Source of the DNA: an uncultured Lentisphaerota bacterium
GTDB taxonomy: Bacteria; Verrucomicrobiota; Kiritimatiellia; RFP12; UBA1067
Direction of reading: 5' to 3'
Assembly (NCBI GenBank): GCA_900321255.1
Contig: ONVK01000004.1
Span: forward strand, 1 to 56,840
Length of the DNA: 56,840 nucleotides
This document shows, piece after piece, positions 33,010 to 43,100 of the stretch. The notes under the pieces are model-generated. The model ran no database searches. It was not told where the DNA came from and worked only from the letters and a program-made list of their open reading frames with translations. The number at the start of each line of letters is the position of its first letter. The stretch's first letter is position 1. Made by a program: the position numbers and the translations under genes.

Positions 33010-36000
33010 GACTGCGCCCCTCCGTTCTCGACCGCCTCCTTCGCCACCTGCCACGTCGGAAGCGAGTTCACGCGGAACGCCGTCATCGTGAAGTAGTACC
33101 GCGCCATCTCGCCCGCCGCCACCGTCAGCGTCTCCGACAGGTCGTCCCCTGCCTTCACGACGACCGAGAACGCGCTGTCCAGCCCCGTCAGCGTCAGCGA
33201 CCTGTCGTTCGCGGAGAGGTTCGTCACGTCGAGGATGAAGTCGCCCACCTTGCCCGCCGCCACCGACGGAAGCACGATGGCCTGGTCCGCCGACGCGTCC
33301 GCCGCGAACGTGAACGCGCTCACCTGCTCGGTCAGCACCGTCGCGCTCGATTCCGTCGAGAGGTTGTACCCCTGCCCCCAGAGGATGTCGCCGTTCGTCG
33401 CGACGAGGCGCAGGAGCTTGTCGGTTGCGGTCACGTCGAGCGTCGCGTCGGGCGTAGTCATGTCCTCCGCCGTCCAATTCGTCGAGCCTGTCCATGCGCC
33501 CGCCGTAGTCACCGCAGTCGTGCAACGATAGAGCGCGCCGTTGTAGGTGACATGATCGCCCACCGCGTAGGTCGATGAGGTCGAGAACGCGGGGGCGGCG
33601 GAGGTCGAGTCGAGCTTGTCCGACGCCTTCACTCCGCTGTCCGTCGGGTTGCCGTTCGCGTCGAGCGCGGCGAGGTTATTGGCGGAGGCGACGGACGGAG
33701 CGGCGAGAGCGAGAGTGCCTGCGGACGCCGGAAAATATACTTTCCTTGCGACACCTGGCAACGACCCAAACCATTGCATATAGGATCGGTTAATCGCCAA
33801 CTTAACTCCGCCGACAGTGCCCGGCTCATCATCGTTCAGGGTGAGCGTCTTTCCATTCGCTATTTCCACATCAGAAACAAACGACTTTTTCCCGTTGATA
33901 ACCTCGTCACCAGTCTTGTGTACCACGTTCGTGTTGTTCGCCTTCGCCGCAAGCACTTCTCCTGTCGCCTTCGCGTCTGCCGCCTGCCCCGAGGTTGCGG
34001 ACGTAGACGGAGTAACTACGTCGTCCTTGTCGAGCTTTACTTCCACCATGCCTACCGTAGCTAACGGCTCTGTAGTCGCGTCCCCCCTCACGCGGGACAT
34101 GACTGGATCATCGCCAGTCGTCTCGCCCATAGCAAGCGTCAGCGAGGGGGACGTCGAATCAAGTGAGCCGACATCATAGTACGGGCCTGTGTTATACATC
34201 ATGTGCCAACTACTACCACCGAAGTCTGTGAGGCACCAGACATCGTCGTAGTCGTTCGGGTCAAACGAGTCGAGCTCGCCAAGCGACGACGGGTAGTAGT
34301 AGAGCGGGGCTGTGGACTCTGGGTCTGGGTTCGACGACGGAACTGGGCCGACAAAAGTGATTGTCTCGCCGCCAGACGGGGCCGTGTACGTCTGCTCCAT
34401 CTCGCCGTCGTCGTAGCTGATCGAAAAGCCGTCCGCGAAATCAACGACCGGCTCTTCATAGTCCCCGCCCACGGTAATGGTCGCCGTCCCATCGTCTTTT
34501 GCTTCTACTATCGTCTCGCCGTTGGGCGACGACAGGGATGAGATCTTCAATTTGTCCTGCGTCGTGAGAATGTAATCATAGGAGATCTTTACATAGACCG
34601 TGTACCTGCTATCGTACTCTACCGCCCTACCTCGGTCGTAGTTCAAGACGATGCGTACTGGTATGGATAGCGACCCAAGAGCTACATAAAGTTCATATTC
34701 ACCCACATAACCTCCACTGACTGGAGTAATTTCTATGCGATATTGCGGACTATAACCCCGCCACCGCCAACATCCGTACTCATCATTCCAGAACAATGCA
34801 TAATCCGTCTCTTCCCCCGTGTTTTTGTCTACTACCCGCACATATGGCCTGCCAATGCCGACGCGCACTGGTATCAATCCGCCAGCACCTCGTGTGAGAG
34901 TTAAATCGTCATAGCTGCGCTTCCTGCCCAGCAGATTGTCAGTCTCCGACTTCGTGTAGTAGTCGTCCAAGTCCACCGTCGTGCCGCCGATCTTCTCCCA
35001 GCGCTTCTCGCCGTTCTCCTCCACGACCGTCCATTCCTCGCACAGGTCGCCCTCCTCGCTCGTCTCGCCCGTCGGCACGAGGTACAGCCCCTTCATGTCC
35101 GCCTCGTCGGGGTCGGGCAGCGTCTGCACGAGGTACTTCTGGAACGTCTGCACCCCCGCGATCTTCGTGTCCACCTCGGTCTTCGTGTAGGTCGTCGCCT
35201 TGTCCGCCTTGTTCGCCTCGAGGTCGGCATCGGCGGCGGCGCGCAAGATGGCCTCGTCGTCTATCGCCTTCTCTGCCGCAGTGAGCCTTGTGTCCAGACC
35301 AGACTCCACTCCTTCCGCACGGGCCTTCTCGGTGGCTTCTGCCGCCTTGGCGCGCGTCTCTTCAGCGGCAATTGCCTCGCCCGTCGCCTTCGCATCGGCG
35401 GCGACGCCCTCTTCGCTAAGCGTTGCGTCGGGGCTGTTGATGGACTCGGCGGCGGCAATGGCATCATTGGCAGCATTTTGTGCGGCAGCAGCGGAAGCGG
35501 CGGCACTCTCCTGCGAGGTTTCGGCGGCTTCCTTTGCTTGCTGGGCGACATCGACCGCTTCATTTGCGATTGTCTTCGCCTCATCGGCGGTGTCGTTAGC
35601 CGCGCTTGCATTCTCCGTTGCGGCCTGCGCCGCGTTCTCCGCCGCGGTTATGCGCGAGTCGTAACCATCAAGCCGCGTATTAAAATCTGCTATGATGTCC
35701 TTGTAGTTGTCAAGGTCGGTCGGCTCTTCCTCGCCACGAAGGCGCGGCCAGTGCGTAACCTCGAACTGCTCCTTGAAGTAGAGCGTATTGTTGTCATAGT
35801 CGTCCAGCACCCACAGGAGCGGCATGTTCGTCGCGGGAGGGACGGCCTTCAGCATCTGCACCGTGTTGAGGTTGAGGGTGCAGCGAAGCGGAGAGAGGTC
35901 GGAGTCCCACGTCTCGGGCGTCTCGCCCTCGGGGACGGGCTCGGGGAAGATCGCGAGCGTGCGTCCGTCCATTCCGACGACGCGAAGCCGAAGCGTGGAC

Positions 36001-36134
36001 GCGTCGACGATGAATGCCCCGCCCTCGCCGTTGTCGTTCTGGATCGTTACGGAGACATGCTCGCCCGCCGCGACCGTCCCCCTGAACTTCGCGCCCTTGT
36101 TCTTCCAGTTCGGTGTAATCGCAAGCGTCGTCAT
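33006..36134 (-). CDS. Tail fibre protein
   Basis: This 1042-residue protein probably forms a trimeric fibre. The N-terminal domain (about 1-130) may attach to the tail. A long Ala-rich heptad coiled-coil spans about 145-330 (AAETSQESAAASAAAAQNAA and similar). Beta domains follow, and near residue 900 a carbohydrate-binding-like segment contains VGDHVTYNGALYRCTTAVTT. The ATG at 36134 has AAGGAGG at ideal spacing, which excludes the longer upstream frame. It is followed by two lectin-module tail proteins. Confidence 0.8.
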   Translation of the reverse strand: MTTLAITPNWKNKGAKFRGTVAAGEHVSVTIQNDNGEGGAFIVDASTLRLRVVGMDGRTLAIFPEPVPEGETPETWDSDLSPLRCTLNLNTVQMLKAVPPATNMPLLWVLDDYDNNTLYFKEQFEVTHWPRLRGEEEPTDLDNYKDIIADFNTRLDGYDSRITAAENAAQAATENASAANDTADEAKTIANEAVDVAQQAKEAAETSQESAAASAAAAQNAANDAIAAAESINSPDATLSEEGVAADAKATGEAIAAEETRAKAAEATEKARAEGVESGLDTRLTAAEKAIDDEAILRAAADADLEANKADKATTYTKTEVDTKIAGVQTFQKYLVQTLPDPDEADMKGLYLVPTGETSEEGDLCEEWTVVEENGEKRWEKIGGTTVDLDDYYTKSETDNLLGRKRSYDDLTLTRGAGGLIPVRVGIGRPYVRVVDKNTGEETDYALFWNDEYGCWRWRGYSPQYRIEITPVSGGYVGEYELYVALGSLSIPVRIVLNYDRGRAVEYDSRYTVYVKISYDYILTTQDKLKISSLSSPNGETIVEAKDDGTATITVGGDYEEPVVDFADGFSISYDDGEMEQTYTAPSGGETITFVGPVPSSNPDPESTAPLYYYPSSLGELDSFDPNDYDDVWCLTDFGGSSWHMMYNTGPYYDVGSLDSTSPSLTLAMGETTGDDPVMSRVRGDATTEPLATVGMVEVKLDKDDVVTPSTSATSGQAADAKATGEVLAAKANNTNVVHKTGDEVINGKKSFVSDVEIANGKTLTLNDDEPGTVGGVKLAINRSYMQWFGSLPGVARKVYFPASAGTLALAAPSVASANNLAALDANGNPTDSGVKASDKLDSTSAAPAFSTSSTYAVGDHVTYNGALYRCTTAVTTAGAWTGSTNWTAEDMTTPDATLDVTATDKLLRLVATNGDILWGQGYNLSTESSATVLTEQVSAFTFAADASADQAIVLPSVAAGKVGDFILDVTNLSANDRSLTLTGLDSAFSVVVKAGDDLSETLTVAAGEMARYYFTMTAFRVNSLPTWQVAKEAVENGGAQS

Positions 36135-36144
36135 AAATGCCTCC

Positions 36145-36768
36145 TTACATGAAAAGTCCGCCGCAGGGGATCGCGCTCTCGGGGCCGCCGTCCTCCGGCG
36201 ATCCCCGCCGGTATGCGGCCTCGGCGATGGCATTGGTGTACTTCGCGCCGTACTCCGCCGCGCGCTGCGGGTCGGACCACGGACGGCCCGACATCGAAAG
36301 AAGATGATACATCGCCCCGGCGGCTATCGCCTCGGCGTAGCGGTCCTTGAACCATGTCGGGCACACCTCTCCGCCCGCCTTCGGGTAGACCGAGTAGCGG
36401 GCCACGGCATGCCGTTCGCCGAGATAGTCGCGAACGTAAATGAGGTCGGGATCGCGGAGCGTCTCGAACCCGTGCGAAATGCCACAGGCCCTGACCTCGA
36501 GGACTGTTCCGAGAATCATTCCCTGCGGGGCGGCGGGCATCGGCGCCGAATAGCCCCAGCGGTGGGGGTGTCCCTTGAACCTCAGCGGAGCGGACAGGAC
36601 GCAGGCATCTGTCTCGCGGCAGAACTCGCGGAGCGCATAGGCGAGCTGCTGGCGGACTATAAGGTCGTTGCACTCGGGCAGTTCCGCCAGAATGAGCGAC
36701 GCGAGGGAGCCGATGTTGTCGGTTTCGACGGGCTCCATTTCGATTGCGTTGTCTCCGATGTAGGACAT
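36145..36768 (-). CDS. Probable head-tail adaptor or tail tube protein
   Basis: The 207-residue protein begins with helices containing AELPECNDLIVRQQLAYALR and has a beta-rich middle. Helices with EAIAAGAMYHLLSMSGRPWS and NAIAEAAYR follow. Such proteins act as adaptors or tail tubes in short-tailed phages. The start has AAGGAG upstream. Location between capsid genes and the tail fibre supports the assignment. Confidence 0.6.
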   Translation of the reverse strand: MSYIGDNAIEMEPVETDNIGSLASLILAELPECNDLIVRQQLAYALREFCRETDACVLSAPLRFKGHPHRWGYSAPMPAAPQGMILGTVLEVRACGISHGFETLRDPDLIYVRDYLGERHAVARYSVYPKAGGEVCPTWFKDRYAEAIAAGAMYHLLSMSGRPWSDPQRAAEYGAKYTNAIAEAAYRRGSPEDGGPESAIPCGGLFM

Positions 36769-36847
36769 TTCGCGCTCCTTGCTTGTGTTGTGGGCCAGGA
36801 GCCCGTCGTTTCCCGGAAAGGGTGGCGGACTCCTGCCCAGTTTTGCC

Positions 36848-37189
36848 TTACGCCCTCATTGTCCCCGCCTTGGGGAAATGGGTGACGTTCGGCTGCGTCG
36901 GCTCGCCCTGCGGGATCGACTCGGGGTCGATCTCGTCGGGGGCGGGCTCGTTGGCGGGCTCCTTCGGAGGCGGCGCGACGTTCTGCGGAGCGGTCCCGAC
37001 TTCGGAACCGTCCTGCATGAGCGCCATCTTCGCAAGAACCTTGCCGTCCGTAATCTCGCCGGACAGGTGCCTGGCCCAGAGCGCATCGGGAATCACGACG
37101 AACTTCTCCGGAATCGGATCTTCGACGCAGTACCACGGGCAGATGCGTCCGTCCACGAGACTGGCGATGCGCTTCACTTCGTTTGCCAT
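36848..37189 (-). CDS. Hypothetical virion protein
   Basis: This is a 113-residue protein. The first 60 residues are compact (ICPWYCVEDPIPEKFVVIPD), followed by a Pro/Glu-rich tail (PPPKEPANEPAPDEIDPES). GGAGG precedes the ATG. It lies in the head gene cluster. The function is unknown. Confidence 0.5.
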   Translation of the reverse strand: MANEVKRIASLVDGRICPWYCVEDPIPEKFVVIPDALWARHLSGEITDGKVLAKMALMQDGSEVGTAPQNVAPPPKEPANEPAPDEIDPESIPQGEPTQPNVTHFPKAGTMRA

Positions 37190-37201
37190 GTCGAGCCTCC
37201 T

Positions 37202-37720
37202 TTAGGCGAGCTTCGGGAGATGGTCGATGTCGGTAAGCTCGGGCCAGTCGCCCATGACGACGACCTCGAAGCGGGCGTCAGCCGCCGCACCGGCCGTGAC
37301 GACGAGGTAGTCGTTCTTGCCGGTGACGAACGGATCAGTGCCCGTCGTGGAGCCGCCAGAGGTCGCGGACGCGAACTCGATGAGCGTCTGCCCCGCAGTG
37401 CCGAGAGCCGCCGTGGAGGCGGAGCCGTTGACCGCGGCAAGCGTGGCGTCCGTGAGGTCGGTCGCATTCTTGGCGACCTGGACCGTGAGCGTCGCGGCGC
37501 TGGCGTTGGGCTTGATGACGTTCACGACGACCGAGCGCGGGATGAACCCGGCAGGGAACTTCGCGACCGCGTAGTTGACGCTGGCGTCGAGCTTGTCGCC
37601 GTCGTTGACCGTGCCGAAGTTGTCGGAGGTCTGCTTGAAGACGCGGGAACGGACCACGTTCGCGTCGGTGAAGCCGTCGGGCTGGCCGACGACCACGTAC
37701 TTGTCATTTACTGCTGCCAT
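37202..37720 (-). CDS. Hypothetical head protein, possible decoration protein
   Basis: The 172-residue product is beta-rich and Ala/Thr-rich (VVVNVIKPNASAATLTVQVA). It follows directly after the major capsid gene, where decoration or head-stabilising proteins are often encoded. No catalytic residues or signal are visible. The assignment is positional. Confidence 0.5.
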   Translation of the reverse strand: MAAVNDKYVVVGQPDGFTDANVVRSRVFKQTSDNFGTVNDGDKLDASVNYAVAKFPAGFIPRSVVVNVIKPNASAATLTVQVAKNATDLTDATLAAVNGSASTAALGTAGQTLIEFASATSGGSTTGTDPFVTGKNDYLVVTAGAAADARFEVVVMGDWPELTDIDHLPKLA

Positions 37721-37804
37721 TTCTGGTGTTCCTTTGTTGTGCGGCGGGGGCGGGGCCTATGGCGGCCCCGAGCCCCGCTCGCGGTTTTGCGTTGTGGTTT
37801 CTGC

Positions 37805-38815
37805 TTACGCGCCCTTCGTGACGAACGCGACGCCGAAGCGCTCGGGATAGCGGACCATCCAGTCCGCGATCTGGAGCGAGCGGTGGAAGTCGCCGACGAC
37901 GGACTTGTCGCGCAGGACTTCGGTGATGGACACCTCGTCCGCGAACGTGATCGCCGAGTTGTCGCCGAAGATGATCGGGTACTCGTAGCGGGTCGTCGCG
38001 CCGAGCTGAGTCTTCGGCAGGAGGTTGGAGACGTAGACGTCGAGCCCGGCGACCTTGCCGATGGACGTCACGGCGTCCTTGCGGAGGATGGAAACGTCGT
38101 CGCCCATCTTGTCCGCCGACTGGAAGACCTCGGAGTTCTGGAGAACCTGGGTCATCCACACGGGGACGATGACGAACTTCGACGCGCCCGCTCCGCCCTT
38201 CTGCTCGTCGAGCGTCGCGGCGACGCGGGTGATGAGCTCCATCGGCGTCGTCTTGTCGCCGCTGTTGTACGCGGTGCCCGCAGCCGCAGCCGCGTCGCTC
38301 TTGTAGAGCGAGACGGGAGTGCCGGTGACGCCGAGGTCGTAGGACGCGGAGATCGCGCCTGCGGTGCGTCCGATGTTGGCGGCGTCGGCCTTCGTGCCGG
38401 AGCCGATGTCCTTGAAGAACCAGGTCTCCCAGTCCTGCGCCAGCTGCTTGCCGCCGTCGTCGGTCCACTTCTCGGCCCAGTTCGGGATGTCCGAAAAGGC
38501 CTTCTGGACGTCGGAGACGACAAAGGCGTAGTAGAGGCCCTTGTCGATCTTGAACTGGATGTCATACGACTCGGGCTTCTGGTACTTGAGCTTCATGCCG
38601 TCGACGTAGCGGCTGGTGCCGATGTCGGGCATGCAGCGGACGATGATGGTGTCGCCCTTGTTCTTGAACTGTCCCTTGAACTCGGAGTTGGTGATCTTGC
38701 GGAGAATGGTGTTGTACCAGAACTTCTCGCGCAGCTTGGGGGAATAAATCTGCGGAATGTACGACTTCAGCCTGAAGTCGCCCTTTCCGCCGGTGATCGT
38801 GATGGAGTTTGCCAT
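37805..38815 (-). CDS. Major capsid protein
   Basis: This 336-residue protein forms the phage shell. Features are an N-arm (MANSITITGGKGDFRLKSYI), the FWYNTILRKITNSEFKGQF segment and VVSDVQKAFSDIPNWAEKW. The remaining HK97-like fold has KFVIVPVWMTQVLQNSEVF and an EVLRDKSVVGDFHRSLQIAD end. It resembles N4 gp56/P22-coat-like proteins. It lies after the scaffold gene, the standard order. Confidence 0.8.
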   Translation of the reverse strand: MANSITITGGKGDFRLKSYIPQIYSPKLREKFWYNTILRKITNSEFKGQFKNKGDTIIVRCMPDIGTSRYVDGMKLKYQKPESYDIQFKIDKGLYYAFVVSDVQKAFSDIPNWAEKWTDDGGKQLAQDWETWFFKDIGSGTKADAANIGRTAGAISASYDLGVTGTPVSLYKSDAAAAAGTAYNSGDKTTPMELITRVAATLDEQKGGAGASKFVIVPVWMTQVLQNSEVFQSADKMGDDVSILRKDAVTSIGKVAGLDVYVSNLLPKTQLGATTRYEYPIIFGDNSAITFADEVSITEVLRDKSVVGDFHRSLQIADWMVRYPERFGVAFVTKGA

Positions 38816-38858
38816 TTTGGCGTTCCTTTCGGTCTGCCCCCGTCAAAGAGAGATGCGC

Positions 38859-39743
38859 CTACCTCGGCACGATCCTCCCTTCGTTGAGGGCGGTAGTGAA
38901 CTTCTGCTTTATCGCCCTGTACTGCTCGGAGGTGATGCGTCCCGCCGTAAGGTCTTCACCGGCGCGGCGAAGAGCCTCGCCGTACTGGTCGACCGTGTAT
39001 GTGGTGGTATCATGCGCGTCCGTGGGTGCAGGGTGGCTGCCGCCCGTTGGCGAGAACGACGTGCGGGGTCTGGCGGCGATGCCGTCCCCGTTCGCCTGGA
39101 TGCCCTTGGACTGAACGAACTCCTGGAGGAACTCGGCCACGGTCGCCGCGTCGTTCTGCTGAAACGCCGCCGCAACGGATGCCGCGCGTCTCGGGGACGC
39201 CGCCCACTTCTGCCACTCCGCCGCATGCTCGTTGACCACCGCGGCGAGTCCCGGCGCAAGCCTTTCGACTTCCGCGTTGAACTGCGCCTTCGCGGACGCC
39301 GCGATGTTCGCGTCGCGCCTCGCTATCTCCTCGCGGAGACGGTCGTTCTCGGCCTTCTGGGCCGCGGACATGTCGCCTACGCGCCCCTGCACCACCTTGT
39401 CGATCGCGGCGAGCTGCTTTTCGTCGAGCTGCTCCCTCTCCTCGGGGGTGAGGAAGTCGCTGGGCTTGCGCTGTGCGAGGCGGGCGTTCTCGGCCTTGAG
39501 CCGGGCAATCTCCTCCTTCGCGCTGCGGAGTTCGTCGTTCGTCTGGCGGAGCCGCCCCTTCTCCACGCGCTCCTGCTGGAGCTCGCGCTCGAGTTCGGCG
39601 ATGCGCTGGGCGTCGCCGGAGGGTTGGGTCTGCGTCTGCGGGTTTCCGGCTGCGACGGGCGAGAGTGCGTCCGCCGCGACCGGCGTGGTCGTGGTCTGTG
39701 TGGTTTCTGTAGTTTCCTGGTTGGTCTGTTCGTTTTCGTTCAT
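38859..39743 (-). CDS. Capsid scaffold protein
   Basis: The 294-residue protein is rich in Glu, Gln, Ala and Arg with a long coiled-coil (AELERELQQERVEKGRLRQT, LRSAKEEIARLKAENARLAQ). The C-terminus is basic (QKFTTALNEGRIVPR), as expected for a capsid-binding end. It lies immediately upstream of the major capsid gene. The N-terminus is Thr-rich. Confidence 0.75.
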   Translation of the reverse strand: MNENEQTNQETTETTQTTTTPVAADALSPVAAGNPQTQTQPSGDAQRIAELERELQQERVEKGRLRQTNDELRSAKEEIARLKAENARLAQRKPSDFLTPEEREQLDEKQLAAIDKVVQGRVGDMSAAQKAENDRLREEIARRDANIAASAKAQFNAEVERLAPGLAAVVNEHAAEWQKWAASPRRAASVAAAFQQNDAATVAEFLQEFVQSKGIQANGDGIAARPRTSFSPTGGSHPAPTDAHDTTTYTVDQYGEALRRAGEDLTAGRITSEQYRAIKQKFTTALNEGRIVPR

Positions 39744-39784
39744 GGCTTTCCTTTCGCCTTATGAGCCGGATGCTACTCCGGGAT

Positions 39785-40138
39785 TCACAACGGGGGTCGG
39801 CTGCCGGAACCGCCGGGATAGCCGCCTCCGATTTCGGCGTCGAGGCCCGCGTTGGCAAGGGCGATCTCCTCGGGGGAGGTTCCGTCAGCTAACGGAAGTC
39901 CGCCGTAGAGAGGCTCGCCGAAGAGGGCCAGCACCTGTTCGATCTCCTCCATCTTGCCGACGGCGCGGTTGACGACGTTCGGGTCGGTGGAGAGAAAAAG
40001 CTGTCTTACCTCCGCATAGCGGCGGAGGAGCGTCCAGCGCACCAGGTCGAAGTCCTGATGCGCGGCGATCTCGGAGAACGCCTTCGCGGCGTTGTCCTCG
40101 TTGAAGCGCGACGCGAGGTATTCCTTCGGCTTCTTCAT
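39785..40138 (-). CDS. Hypothetical head protein
   Basis: A 117-residue mostly helical protein (MKKPKEYLASRFNEDNAAKA) with a disordered Gly/Ser/Pro end. Its ATG overlaps the portal stop by four bases (ATGA), so translation is coupled to the portal. It lies between portal and scaffold. The function is unknown. Confidence 0.55.
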   Translation of the reverse strand: MKKPKEYLASRFNEDNAAKAFSEIAAHQDFDLVRWTLLRRYAEVRQLFLSTDPNVVNRAVGKMEEIEQVLALFGEPLYGGLPLADGTSPEEIALANAGLDAEIGGGYPGGSGSRPPL

Positions 40139-43100
40139 GCCGCGCCCCTCCTTTCGTTCGCGCTGCCGGGATTGGGCTCGATGGGCATGCGGTATTCCAT
40201 GCCGCTGCGTTCATAGGTGGTCCGCGGCGCATCTGCCGCGCCGCCGCCCTGCGACTGCTCGGAGGGGGGCGGGAGCTGCGGGTTGCCGCCTTCCGCGCCG
40301 GGCTGGGGCTGCTGCGCCTGATTGACGGCGGTCTGCGCCCCTGCGGCGGACTTGAGCCTCGCCACGTAGTCCTGTATGTCGAGGTCGGCCTTCGACGGGA
40401 TGATCTTGTCGATGTTCGCGATCTCGTATGTCTCGAGCACCTGGCGGAACAGCTCCATAAGCCCGCGCGCCCCGACGGTCTGGACGAGGAACTGGTTGCT
40501 CGCGACCATCTGCATGAGCTGGAGTACCTTCTGCATCTCCTGCTGCTTGAGGATGAGCCCCATTACGCCGGTCGGTATGACCTCAACGTCGCCCGTGTAG
40601 CCAATGCTGTCATCGTAGAGCATCAGGCGGTATGCGTCCATGCGCACCATCTTGTTGATGCACTTGGAGCTGAGGTTGTCTATGCGCATCTTCGTCGAGC
40701 GGTTGGACGCCTCGGTGAGCATCGCAAGGCCCGAATACGTGTTGTGCGTCGGGATGAAGTTCTCGCAGACGTAAAGATGGTTCGGCGCGTCAACTGAAAT
40801 GCACGTAGCATTTTCGCGCTTCAGGAACTCGATGCCGGTTATGTAAAGACGGCGGCGCGGACGTTGATGAACCCTGTCCAGCTTGCGCTTCAGATGAAAC
40901 ACCGGTTTGTCGAGCGTGAAGTTTATCCTGTAGGCTTCCTTGCCGTTCAGTATCTTGCCGTTGAACTCCGGCTTGTTCTCGTGCGCTAACACAGAGACAG
41001 ACGAAGCACCAAGCGACTTCACAAGAAACACGAAATCGTCGCGCAGCCGTTCAGACGAGGTGTCGAAAAACACGTGGTCGCCGTTTACGGTGGCGCATCC
41101 GTCGGTGTCCATAAGGCCGCGCAGAAGTTCAAGCCGGACTTCCTCGCTGTTGTGCAAATAGATTTCTGGAATGAACTTCTCTATGCTCTTGCACTCAAGA
41201 CCAAGCGCACGATATTTTGGCCTAATGCCAAGAACAGCCCGTGTATAAGCCTTGTCTGCGGCCTTGCGGTCGATTTTGCCGAGTTTGTACGGAATGCGGT
41301 CGAACACCTCGTCGTCCATGCCACAGACGCGACAACGGGCATCGCTGTTCCCGAGGAGCACGCCCATCGTGTAGGGGTCAATGGGCACCTTGCGCGCTGG
41401 ATAGGCAAGCGCATCAACATAGGGCAATGCCCATTTCGGACGCAGACCGCTCGGACAACGCTCGCTTTTCGGCTGCTTGCGCTCGATGCCGCGCACGAGA
41501 AGCTCACGGATGGTGAACACCTTCCATGAATTTTTCCTGTCGGGGTGGTCGCTGACAAGCCAGCGATGTTCAAGGTCGCAGTCGATCTTCTCGCCATTCG
41601 AGAATGTGACGCGGTAGATGTCGCGCTCACCCTGCGGGAAAACGCCGATAACCGTTGACACGCCAGACAGAGTATTGAACACTTCGTCACCGATTTTGAA
41701 GTCGCAGATTCGCTTCGGCCCTGTTGGCGTAAGGACTCGTTCGTAGTCTGCAAGCGCACGACCCGCGCCGCCGGTGACGTTCTGCCCGTATGTGTAGGAC
41801 GGAATCTCGGAAACATCGTCGATGCGCTTGATCGCCATGTTCATCACGGCGAGGATGTCGTTAATGCGGCTGTCGACGCGGAGAATGCCCATCGGCGGTC
41901 CATTAGGCGTCGCGACGCCGGCCGTCGTGGCCTTGAACGCCCACACCTTGCCGCCTATGAGCTTGAAGCGCGTCGGCGTCTTGTCCAGTAGCCGCGACGC
42001 ATCCGAGATCCACGCCTGCGGAGCCGCCGTCATGTTCATGTTGACGATGAGCGACTGAAGACATCCGTTCATCACGCGCTGGTATGCGATGAGCCGTTGC
42101 GCGATGGACGTGCCGAAGAAGCTGTCCGTCGCCTCGTAGAACTGCGCCTTGGAGAGCGGACGCCCCATGCAGGGGTTGATGATGCGGCAGTACACGCAGT
42201 AGTCGTCTATGACGATTGCGTTGACTTCGTAGAAGTCGTCGGGGTTGATGGCCTTGCCCTCGTGCGTCCTGATGACGCCCATGCGGAGGAGAAGATTCCC
42301 GCGGATCTCGCCGTAGTAGGAAATGCCCTCCATCATGCAGGACGAGTCGGCCACCCACGTTGAATGCCCCTTGAGCTCCTTGTTCTCCTCGTCGCCGTCC
42401 TGCCACGACAGGCGCACGCCGCCCTGCGGATACTTCGCGAGGAGATCCGTCACGGTGTCGCGGAACCACACGCCGTTCTCCGCGTCGTCGCCCCCTGCCT
42501 CGGTGGCGTTGAGCCACAGGTCGTTCGGCGAGAAGCGGACCTTGATGCAGATCGGGCCGTCGTCCACCTCGGACTGGTCGGGCGATGGATAGACGTCGAG
42601 CGGACTGATGGCGCGGAACGCCACGCCGGGCTTCGCCTTGCGCGAGAGCTTGCCCTTGGAGCTCCAGTCGTTTTTCCAGCGCATGCAGGGGACAGGCCCC
42701 TCCCACAGCGTCGTGCCGAATACGGTCAGGTACTCGATGCCCTGGTTGAACGCCGACATGAAGTCAGCCTCCTCAAAGTCGTCGCGGACGCGACGCTCGA
42801 GGAGCGCGATTTGGTCGTTGGCGTACTCGCGCTCGGCGTTGCGCATCTCCGCCATACGGTCGCGGGCGAACTGCGCCGCCATCTCTGGCGTCGGGGCCAT
42901 CCCCGCCTCCATAGAGATCTGCGCGAGTTCGTCGAGCATCTTCTGGAGCATCATCTCCGTGATGTAGTCGGGAAGGTCGGGATGCGCCGTGGACGAAAGC
43001 CTCGCGGGGAAGTTCCCGCTCGTCGAGAATATCTCCTTCATCTGTGACTGCGCGATGAACTTGCGCAGCTCGACGACCGGCTCGGACACGTCGTCGGGAA

